This document shows, piece by piece, positions 1 to 5,476 of a stretch of DNA of 6,438 bases; position 1 is the stretch's first letter; every line of letters starts with the position of its first letter. The position numbers were made by a program, and so were the translations under genes. The stretch is from an uncultured Mollicutes bacterium (GTDB lineage Bacteria; Bacillota_I; Bacilli_A; Acholeplasmatales; Anaeroplasmataceae), in NCBI GenBank assembly GCA_937905855.1, contig CALCWU010000031.1, positions 1 to 6,438 on the forward strand. The letters run 5' to 3'. Under the pieces are notes generated by a model. The model did not search any database and was not told the DNA's origin. It saw only the letters and a program-made list of their open reading frames with translations.

Positions 1-501
1 AATTTATATGCTTATTGTAATAGCAATCCTATTATGTATGATGATTCTAAGGGGAATTTTGCAATTACATTAACAACTTTATTAATTGGTGGTTTAATTG
101 CAGGAACTATTGGAGGATGTATCGGACTTGGTACAGCGGTCTATAAAGACGTAAAAGAAGATGGAGTTTTGTTTAATGGTGATTGGACTGACTATGTAGG
201 TAGAATACTTGGAGGTTTTGCAGCAGGATTTGGTGTTGGAATTTGTACAGTTTTAGGAGCGGGGGTAGGAGCGGCCGCTTTAGGTGAAACAACTGCAACA
301 TTATTTACATCTACTGGTTTAACACTATCATTGAATTCAGCATTAGGAATTGGTAGTGGAGTTTCTTTTGCGACAGGTATTTTAGGATATACAGTTAGAA
401 CTGGAATTAGCAGCAGCGAAAATTTTAAAATGAAAAATATGTTTATTGAAGGTGGATTTAATGCTGTTTCTGGAGTATTATCTATACTTGGGGGTATTTA
501 G
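1..501 (+). CDS. RHS-repeat protein, C-terminal end (5' partial, frame broken at 3' end)
   Basis: The frame is open from base 1, so the gene begins before the window; the Met at 34 is internal. The first residues, NLYAYCNSNP followed by IMYDDSKGN, match the end of the RHS-repeat-associated core domain, whose usual form is NLYxYxxNNPxxxxDPxG; here DDSKG replaces DPSG. In RHS/YD-repeat polymorphic toxins the segment after this motif is the variable effector. Here it is hydrophobic and glycine/alanine-rich, with a clear membrane-like stretch at about residues 23-46 and further Gly-zipper stretches (GGFAAGFGVGICTVLGAGVGAAALG). That suggests membrane insertion, but no catalytic motif is visible. 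The frame stops at 499-501 after SILGGI, although the coding signal continues one base out of phase to 647. The RHS assignment is fairly sure from the motif; a toxin role is inferred. Confidence 0.75.
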   Translation, partial: NLYAYCNSNPIMYDDSKGNFAITLTTLLIGGLIAGTIGGCIGLGTAVYKDVKEDGVLFNGDWTDYVGRILGGFAAGFGVGICTVLGAGVGAAALGETTATLFTSTGLTLSLNSALGIGSGVSFATGILGYTVRTGISSSENFKMKNMFIEGGFNAVSGVLSILGGI

Positions 502-647
502 GTGGTATAGCTGGAGTTCACAATACAGTCTTTACTAAATTGTTATCGAAAAAAGGGGATTTCTGGCTAAGGATATTATTAGAAAATGTCTTTACTGTTG
601 GATTCAAATTAACCAATGCATTAATAAAACCATATTTTATGATTTAG
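492..647 (+). pseudogene. Out-of-frame continuation of the RHS protein tail
   Basis: Reading from GGG at 492-494 in the -1 frame gives an open stretch starting YLGGIAGVHNTVFTKLLSKK and ending ALIKPYFMI at the TAG at 645-647. It continues the glycine-rich and then amphipathic character of the upstream domain. The break lies in a run of five G (490-494); six G would join the two parts as ILGG-YLGG. Its stop falls one base before the ATG at 649, the tight spacing expected of the original gene end. The simplest reading is a one-base loss in the G run. A sequencing error or -1 ribosomal slippage on GGGGG are alternatives. Confidence 0.6.
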
Positions 648-648
648 G

Positions 649-1092
649 ATGATTGAAAGTATGCGTAGATATTTATATTCTAATTTATTAAGAATAATAT
701 TTAGTTCGTTTTTGATAATTTTTTTTATACCTTCATTGCTTTACTTTATTTGTTCTTTGTTAATTGATAAAAGTTTAAATATTGTAAGTTTAGTAGTGAT
801 TCTTTCTTGTTTGTTACTGCGAATTTTACTTGAATTGGTGATATTTGTGTTAAACAAGAAAGCAAAGAATGGTATTGTTTTTTATGAAGGGAAAATTCTA
901 TATAAAAGTAGAAATTTCTTTTCTGATGATGTAAGCATTAAATATTTTAAATTATATATATCAATCATAGATCCAAGTTTGATAATTCCTAAAATACATA
1001 TAAATGGAAATAATTTATCTGTGATATGTTACCTTTCAAAAAAAGATATAAAGAAACTTAATACACTGAATTTCAAAATAAAAAAAATATGA
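649..1092 (+). CDS. Small two-helix membrane protein, candidate immunity protein of the RHS cassette
   Basis: This 147-aa protein has two strongly hydrophobic segments (about residues 14-39 and 44-68). They are followed by a soluble, basic, strand-rich C-terminal half (about 73-147) starting NGIVFYEGKILYKSRNFF. The layout of two helices then a small beta domain recalls bacterial PH-like membrane proteins, but the match is too weak to name a family. The gene starts one base after the out-of-frame RHS stop, so translation is probably coupled. Start choice is open: ATG 649 has no good ribosome site, while ATG 661 (Met5) has AGGATGA at 646-652 upstream. Position right after an RHS effector tail is where immunity genes usually sit, so that role is inferred from context only. 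Confidence 0.65.
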   Translation: MIESMRRYLYSNLLRIIFSSFLIIFFIPSLLYFICSLLIDKSLNIVSLVVILSCLLLRILLELVIFVLNKKAKNGIVFYEGKILYKSRNFFSDDVSIKYFKLYISIIDPSLIIPKIHINGNNLSVICYLSKKDIKKLNTLNFKIKKI

Positions 1093-1164
1093 TGGATTAA
1101 TAGAAATGAGATGTTTGCAAGAAAAATTCAATATATTGATTTTAATATATAACCAAAAGCCTAG

Positions 1165-1338
1165 ATGAATTTAACAAATATAAAATTTATGTCAAAGGGA
1201 AATGGTAGTGTAGGAGCATTGTCTGGTTTAATTATAGGTGCGATAACTGGAGGAGTATTTGGTGGTATAACTTATATTTCTTCCTCAAAAGCACTTGCAA
1301 ATGTAATAAATAATAAGCTGGTTTGGAATAATATTTAA
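1165..1338 (+). CDS. 57-aa glycine-zipper peptide, possible orphan end of an RHS cassette
   Basis: This short ORF contains GALSGLIIGAITGGVFGGITY at about residues 17-37, a glycine-zipper membrane-like segment, then a polar tail ending KLVWNNI. Such segments are common near the C-terminus of Firmicutes RHS/YD-repeat proteins, and the RHS tail upstream has similar composition. There is no Shine-Dalgarno site before ATG 1165, and an in-frame TAG lies immediately upstream (1162-1164). It may therefore be a leftover 3' fragment of a displaced effector cassette rather than a translated gene. A small standalone membrane peptide is the alternative. Confidence 0.4.
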   Translation: MNLTNIKFMSKGNGSVGALSGLIIGAITGGVFGGITYISSSKALANVINNKLVWNNI

Positions 1339-1343
1339 GTTAA

Positions 1344-1375
1344 TTGATTGCTTTAATCATAACAAGTGATATAAT
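1344..1375 (+). promoter_or_regulatory. Extended -10 promoter, probably the original promoter of the FakA-like gene
   Basis: TATAAT at 1370-1375 is preceded by TGA at 1367-1369, an extended -10 element. The -35 is weak: TTGCTT at 1348-1353 with a 16-base spacer, or TTGATT at 1344-1349 at a longer spacing. It points right, but directly downstream is the antisense side of the insertion sequence. If the element is removed between the AA dinucleotides at 1398-1399 and 3047-3048, this promoter would start a transcript near 1382 and give a leader of about 57 bases before the ATG at 3089. Confidence 0.45.
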
Positions 1376-1463
1376 TAGGCTATGAAAGCATACCGGTAAT
1401 ATGTCAATAGGTAAAAAGAGATAAATTTATAAATATTTAGGCATATAAGGAACAACACAAAAG

Positions 1464-1482
1464 AACCTATGCTAGATAGGTT
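1464..1482 (-). other. Perfect 7-bp hairpin downstream of the transposase, possible weak terminator
   Basis: AACCTAT (1464-1470) and ATAGGTT (1476-1482) are perfect inverted repeats around a 5-base loop, about 30 bases past the transposase stop. Read on the minus strand the stem is followed by CTTTTGTGTT, an interrupted T tract, so termination of the transposase transcript would be weak. It could instead be a right-end structure of the element. Confidence 0.35.
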
Positions 1483-1513
1483 GAAAAACGAGATATGTAT
1501 TATCAAAAGCAAA

Positions 1514-2770
1514 TTAATTAGATTTGTATAATTGATTTTTACTCAATAATCCATAAATCAATCTAACAAGTTTTCTGGCAGTTAAAGCAATTGCGCGAGT
1601 ATGTTGGTGTGTTTTAACTTCTGCAAATTTCTTTTGATAATATTCTTTATAAATAGGGTTATGAAGTATAGCCATGGATGCAGCTTCAATTAGATAATAT
1701 CTTAGATAAGCATTACCTGTTTTAGTCATTGGAGTGTCTTCGTACTCATCATCACCAGATTGATGGCGACGCCATGTTAGACCAGCAAATTTTGCTAGAC
1801 CTTCTTCATTATCAAATTGTTTAATTGAACCTATTTCAGATAATATTCCAGCAGCGAATGTTGGTTCGATTCCTGGAATAGAGATAAGGCAATTATATTC
1901 ATCAGAATTAAAGCCTTTAGAAAGATTTTCAATCTCTTTATTGATATGCTTCATTTCGTTTTCAAGACATCTTAAAATGACTAATGATGAAGCAATTGCA
2001 GTGTTGATAGGTTCATAAGCAGCTTTATCTAAACGATAAGACATTCTAGCACATTTAGTTAAGGTTTCAGCTACCTTTTTAGGATCGGTGAAGCGATTCT
2101 TGGAGATAGTAGAAATAAAAGAAGTTAAATCTTCAATAGGGGTATTGATGATTTCTTCAGGAGATTTATATTCAAGTAGTATGGCTTGAGCAGTGACACC
2201 AAAAGGATTGGAAAATGGTGCTAAACCATCAAATTTATGGTCAAAAGCTGAGAATTTTAAGAAAATGTTATTTAAAACATACAATTTTTCTCTAACGATT
2301 TGTTCAGAAATATGTTTACGATGACGGGTAAGTCTTTGTAATGCAAGTTTCTGAGGACCTTTAACAGGAGTTAAATTTTTAACCTTTCCTACGCGAGCCA
2401 TATCAGCTAAGATATATGAATCTTTAGGATCAGTTTTATCCATCTCAGAGAAGCTCTTGCGATAGTTTTGACTAGTTTTAGGATTAATACAATAAACTAG
2501 AACAGAATAATTAGCAAGATACTCAGATGATGATAAATAAGTAGCAATGTGGAATGAATACATCCCTGTAGATTCTAACACAATTACTACAGATTCATAG
2601 TTATTTTTGTTCAAGCATTCAATAAGTTTAGTTTCAATTTTTGAAGCACCTTCTGAATCATTAGAAGCGGAAAATGACAATAGCTTTTCCTGGTCAAAAT
2701 TCATAGCGTAAACTTGATTAGAATTCTTAGAAACATCAATACCTACGAATAAAGAATTTAATACAGACAT
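1514..2770 (-). CDS. IS110-family transposase (DEDD/serine recombinase)
   Basis: This complete 418-aa protein is of normal family length. The N-terminal RuvC-like DEDD domain shows GIDVSK (Asp12), LESTGMY (Glu66) and KTDPKD (Asp114 and Asp117). A helical middle follows (about 140-290), then the C-terminal Transposase_20 domain: SIPGIEPTFAAGILSEIG (about 297-314), FAGLTWRRHQSGDDE with candidate nucleophile Ser338, and a helical end. IS110 enzymes use an RNA-guided serine-recombinase mechanism that inserts the element from a circular form, guided by a bridge RNA from its noncoding region. A ribosome site (AAGG on the minus strand, plus 2780-2783) lies nine bases before ATG 2770. Every key residue is present and no frame is broken, so it is probably active. 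It is oriented against the flanking genes. Confidence 0.95.
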   Translation of the reverse strand: MSVLNSLFVGIDVSKNSNQVYAMNFDQEKLLSFSASNDSEGASKIETKLIECLNKNNYESVVIVLESTGMYSFHIATYLSSSEYLANYSVLVYCINPKTSQNYRKSFSEMDKTDPKDSYILADMARVGKVKNLTPVKGPQKLALQRLTRHRKHISEQIVREKLYVLNNIFLKFSAFDHKFDGLAPFSNPFGVTAQAILLEYKSPEEIINTPIEDLTSFISTISKNRFTDPKKVAETLTKCARMSYRLDKAAYEPINTAIASSLVILRCLENEMKHINKEIENLSKGFNSDEYNCLISIPGIEPTFAAGILSEIGSIKQFDNEEGLAKFAGLTWRRHQSGDDEYEDTPMTKTGNAYLRYYLIEAASMAILHNPIYKEYYQKKFAEVKTHQHTRAIALTARKLVRLIYGLLSKNQLYKSN

Positions 2771-2799
2771 AAGGGAATACCTTCTTTCTTGGATTAGAT

Positions 2800-2994
2800 A
2801 TAAATGAAGTCCTAGCCTTGAAAGGTAACCTCAACCTCGCGGAAATAAGAACTAGCCTATAACATGGATAATTGAGTTGAAATAGGTGAACAACTACTGG
2901 TCAGAGGAATATGTCAATCAAGCAGGGTAGCAAGCTTTTTTGAGTAGTCAAAAGCTACAAGGATGACAAGCTAATTCATCTAGTTATATCTAAT
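2800..2994 (-). ncRNA. Candidate IS110 bridge RNA (transposase leader)
   Basis: Noncoding and structured, it lies between an extended -10 promoter and the transposase ribosome site. Read on the minus strand, the 5' part (plus 2975-2994) pairs with the 3' part (plus 2793-2808): 11 bp (ATTAGATATAA with TTATATCTAAT) plus 5 bp (ATGAA with TTCAT) across a 4-base bulge. Inside are two stem-loops. The first has apex arms at plus 2927-2931 and 2954-2958 with an inner stem at 2938-2953, and asymmetric loops. The second has arms at plus 2875-2879 and 2891-2895. In the IS621 model the first loop reads the target and the second the donor. The segments flanking the second apex match the proposed element ends. 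Exact RNA ends are unknown. Confidence 0.6.
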
Positions 2995-3017
2995 AAGATT
3001 ATAACACTAGGACTTCA
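2805..3017. repeat. 11-bp inverted repeat flanking the bridge-RNA region
   Basis: TGAAGTCCTAG at 2805-2815 is exactly inverted as CTAGGACTTCA at 3007-3017. One copy lies in the 3' arm of the leader, the other immediately upstream of the extended -10 of the transposase promoter. The upstream copy would not be in an RNA starting near 2991, so it may act at DNA level, for example as a protein binding site, or only in read-through transcripts. Confidence 0.5.
2998..3006 (-). promoter_or_regulatory. Extended -10 promoter for bridge RNA and transposase
   Basis: On the minus strand this reads TGTTATAAT: a perfect TATAAT with the TG of an extended -10. No good -35 is seen (TTAGTA at about 18 bases is weak). 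Transcription would start near 2991, just at the 5' arm of the predicted closing helix, and run through the bridge-RNA region into the transposase. Confidence 0.55.
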
Positions 3018-3088
3018 AAAATACTAATAAGTAGCTAGGCTTATCCAAGGTCTAAATCTACACTACATATTATACGAGGATGATAGTT

Positions 3089-3340
3089 ATGATAGAATAT
3101 CGATATGATACACAACTTTTAATCGAAGGTGAAAATTTAAGTGAGGAAAAAATAACTGATTATTTTAACACTCATTTTAAAGGTGATTGCTTGCTTGCTG
3201 TAGGTGATGAGGATTTAATTAAAATTCATTATCATACCAACGAGCCTTGGAAGGTGCTTGAGTATTGCAGTACCCTTGGCGAAATTTATGATATTGTTGT
3301 TGAGGATATGATTAGACAATCAAAGGGTCTTAAGGGTTAA
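3089..3340 (+). CDS. Stand-alone FakA/YloV middle-domain-like protein
   Basis: ATG 3089 is chosen because GAGGA at 3076-3080 lies eight bases upstream; the in-frame ATG at 3080 overlaps that ribosome site. The 83-aa product aligns by eye with the middle domain of the fatty-acid/DAK-type kinase FakA (YloV). It starts YRYDTQLLIEG (compare GYCTEF in the kinase) and has GDEDLIKIHYHTN (about 39-51), EPWKVLEYCSTLGEIYDI and VEDMIRQ. The family's His-x-His pair is kept (His47, His49), but the Cys of YCTE is Asp7 here. Neither the DhaL nucleotide-binding part nor the C-terminal part is present, so it cannot phosphorylate fatty acids alone. Such short homologues are often labelled 'kinase to dihydroxyacetone kinase'; their role is unclear. 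A terminator follows directly. The IS seems to have cut off its promoter. Confidence 0.75.
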   Translation: MIEYRYDTQLLIEGENLSEEKITDYFNTHFKGDCLLAVGDEDLIKIHYHTNEPWKVLEYCSTLGEIYDIVVEDMIRQSKGLKG

Positions 3341-3344
3341 AAGT

Positions 3345-3377
3345 AAAGTTGCAACATTTTTGTTACAACTTTTTTTT
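3345..3377 (+). terminator. Rho-independent terminator after the FakA-like gene
   Basis: An 11-bp stem with one C-A mismatch (3345-3355 with 3362-3372) has a 6-base loop and runs into eight T (3370-3377). It begins five bases after the stop codon and ends the upstream unit before the next promoter. Confidence 0.85.
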
Positions 3378-3386
3378 AAAAAGCAA

Positions 3387-3415
3387 TTGACATTTTTTTG
3401 GAATTATCTTATAAT
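3387..3415 (+). promoter_or_regulatory. Perfect sigma-A promoter of the secreted-protein operon
   Basis: TTGACA at 3387-3392 and TATAAT at 3410-3415 are both exact consensus with the ideal 17-base spacer. Start is expected near 3422, giving a leader of about 39 bases. A ribosome site (GGGAG, 3448-3452) sits eight bases before ATG 3461. No operator or long leader is seen, so expression is probably high and constitutive unless an unseen factor acts. Confidence 0.85.
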
Positions 3416-3460
3416 GAAAGTAAAGAAAAAAATGTATTGAAAAAATAGGGAGTAAGGTCA

Positions 3461-5476
3461 ATGAAAAAAGTGTTTTTTTGTTTTATATTTTTTATGCTAT
3501 GCTTTTTAAATTTTAATGTTTATGCTAAAGAAATTGGTACTGAATACGAAAAATATACAGGACAAGCTCTAAGCGATGATTATGAAATGTCGGATGATGA
3601 AATTTCAACCTATGGTGCAATTACAGTTGATCCAGGCATGGGTGGCTCAAGTGATGATGAGTTTGAAATGAATGATTCTTTTGAAACAGCTACAAATGTT
3701 ACTAATTTAATGTGTTTTAGTGGAAATTTTGGTAACTTTGAAAAGCATTTATCAATTGTAAACCATAGTAATGGAAATTCTGATAGTGATTATTTGTATT
3801 TTGAAAATAATTATTATTGTAAAACTTTTAACATTTCCATTTCCACTGATAGTTTTGTAAAATATAATCTATCTTTATATAGTGTCCAAGGTAGACAATA
3901 TGTACTCGTAAAATCAACTGATATGGCTATTAATTATACCAATTTTGAATGTGGAGCCTATGTATTAAGATTGGTGTTTACTAATAATACACAAGCAAAT
4001 TACAAACTAAGTTTTAATTGTGAAAAAACCACATTTAAAGCTAATCAATCAGAATTATCTGCAACTAGCATATATGATGGTATAACTAAAAATTTTAGAT
4101 GGAATTATTTTAAGTTTTATCCAAACAAAACAGGACAATTTAAAATTGAATTCGATTATGAACATATAGAAAATTTTGAAATATATGAATATGTTACATA
4201 TAATAATTTTTCTAGTGGAACAAAGAAGCTTAATTATGATATCAATAATAGAAAATCTGAAGTTAATTTATTTCAAGCAAATAAATCAGCAAATAGAGTT
4301 CTAAATCCTAATAGTAATACTGGATACTATATTTGCTTTACAGCAAAAAAATTTGGTGATTCTTATTTTAAAATCGAATATAATGATGTAAGATATTGTG
4401 ATTATACTAGATTATTAGAAAAACATGAACGTGATTATTTATTTCCAATTGATGATTTATCAATATTTACAACTATATATGATAAAAATAATATTGAATG
4501 TAATTCAAGTGAAATAGTAAGATTCGATGTTTTAACAAAAGATTTTTCATCTGGTAATGAAAAATATGATAAAGTATTTGGAGGAACAAATGTTCAATCA
4601 ATTAAAAAAAGCTCGCCAAATGATAATAACAGTAACAATCCATTAATTGGTTCAATAAAAAATCATACTACAATTATGAGGTTTGCATCTCTTGATTATA
4701 CATATGATGAAGAAACAAATTATGAAGATTCTGTTATAGTTAATTATGCTCGAATAGCTTTGATAGAAGATGTAAATGGACAAAGTGTAGATTTGTATAC
4801 TGCGTTATTGATGAATTACAAATATTTATATGATTATTATAGTAATACATTATATTTATTAACGATTGAATCTACTATTTCGTTAAATGATTTTGAATAT
4901 TTTACTTATTCGAATAAAAATGTTGGAATTGAACAAGCAAAAATTGATGTTGTTAATAATTCTAATACAGAAGCTGAATATTATGCTGCTTTATCAAATG
5001 TAAGAAAAGATATTGCTGATGAAGCAATTGGAACAATCATGGGTTTGAAGTCTATAACTAAACTTCTCTATTGCTATTATGAAACATTCGATAAAATTTT
5101 ATATTGTACCACTGACTACGAAAAAAATGCATATTATGGTGAATATTATAAGGATGATGACATCTACAAAGTTATGGAAGATAAAACTTCTGGAAATTCA
5201 TACATTGGTTCTTATAGTAGACTAACAAATTTTAGTTATAGTTATAATAATATTATGAATATTTCCAATCCTGTTTCTCCGTATTATCCAAATGTCTTTT
5301 ATTCTAATAGTAATGATTCTTTATATTTAATACATTATAAATTTAAATCAAATATAAACATATTTTTTGGTGATCTTAAATATGAATTATCTTTCAATAT
5401 CAAATTTAAGTCATTAAATGGAGAAAATTATAAATTTAATAATAAATTTGAAAGGGGCTATTTTAATGACAAATAA
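3461..5476 (+). CDS. Secreted protein with PPC-like beta domain, function unknown
   Basis: The 671-aa product starts with a classic signal peptide (MKK, hydrophobic core, VYA|KE), with signal peptidase I cleavage expected after Ala22. An acidic, low-complexity linker follows (about 25-66). Residues about 67-186 resemble a bacterial pre-peptidase C-terminal (PPC) domain: EFEMNDSFETATNV is the typical ExNDSxxTA opening, then SDSDYLYFE, strand-rich repeats and YVLRLVF. A second beta-sandwich-like stretch spans about 190-310. The rest (about 320-671) is Tyr/Asn-rich with no recognised motif. No LPXTG, lipobox or C-terminal membrane helix is visible, so it is likely released or held by partners. 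PPC domains usually accompany secreted proteases, but no protease signature is seen here. The next gene overlaps it by 11 bases. Confidence 0.85.
   Translation: MKKVFFCFIFFMLCFLNFNVYAKEIGTEYEKYTGQALSDDYEMSDDEISTYGAITVDPGMGGSSDDEFEMNDSFETATNVTNLMCFSGNFGNFEKHLSIVNHSNGNSDSDYLYFENNYYCKTFNISISTDSFVKYNLSLYSVQGRQYVLVKSTDMAINYTNFECGAYVLRLVFTNNTQANYKLSFNCEKTTFKANQSELSATSIYDGITKNFRWNYFKFYPNKTGQFKIEFDYEHIENFEIYEYVTYNNFSSGTKKLNYDINNRKSEVNLFQANKSANRVLNPNSNTGYYICFTAKKFGDSYFKIEYNDVRYCDYTRLLEKHERDYLFPIDDLSIFTTIYDKNNIECNSSEIVRFDVLTKDFSSGNEKYDKVFGGTNVQSIKKSSPNDNNSNNPLIGSIKNHTTIMRFASLDYTYDEETNYEDSVIVNYARIALIEDVNGQSVDLYTALLMNYKYLYDYYSNTLYLLTIESTISLNDFEYFTYSNKNVGIEQAKIDVVNNSNTEAEYYAALSNVRKDIADEAIGTIMGLKSITKLLYCYYETFDKILYCTTDYEKNAYYGEYYKDDDIYKVMEDKTSGNSYIGSYSRLTNFSYSYNNIMNISNPVSPYYPNVFYSNSNDSLYLIHYKFKSNINIFFGDLKYELSFNIKFKSLNGENYKFNNKFERGYFNDK

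Larger units (their letters stand above)
1398..3048 (-). mobile_element. IS110-family insertion sequence (ends inferred)
   Basis: The element has the IS110 layout: one DEDD recombinase gene, a long noncoding stretch upstream of it (2771 to about 3046) and a short one downstream (about 1400-1513), with no long terminal inverted repeats. The ends are proposed from the bridge-RNA logic. AATATGTCAAT beside the left edge (1398-1408) recurs in the noncoding RNA region at 2908-2918 in the same orientation. TTATCCA at the right edge (3041-3047) recurs inverted as TGGATAA at 2865-2871. A shared AA (TT on the element's coding strand) at 1398-1399 and 3047-3048 would be the core dinucleotide. The presence of the IS is near certain; the exact ends are tentative to within some tens of bases. 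Confidence 0.6.

Noticed and set aside
1106..1168. 20-codon ORF after the membrane protein
   Set aside because: Too short, no recognised motif, and only a chance open stretch in AT-rich DNA.
1464..1482. Hairpin as a strong rho-independent terminator for the transposase
   Set aside because: The stem is perfect, but the T tract after it on the minus strand is short and interrupted, so it is kept only as a possible weak terminator.
3075..3084. Right end of the IS at the ribosome site of the FakA-like gene, based on AGGATGA shared with the guide RNA region (2959-2965)
   Set aside because: AGGATGA is a common Shine-Dalgarno-type sequence and is also present at 646-652. The donor-guide matches place the end more consistently near 3047.
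3080..3088. ATG 3080 as the start of the FakA-like protein
   Set aside because: It sits on the ribosome site itself (GAGGATGA); ATG 3089 has correct spacing and begins where family similarity begins.
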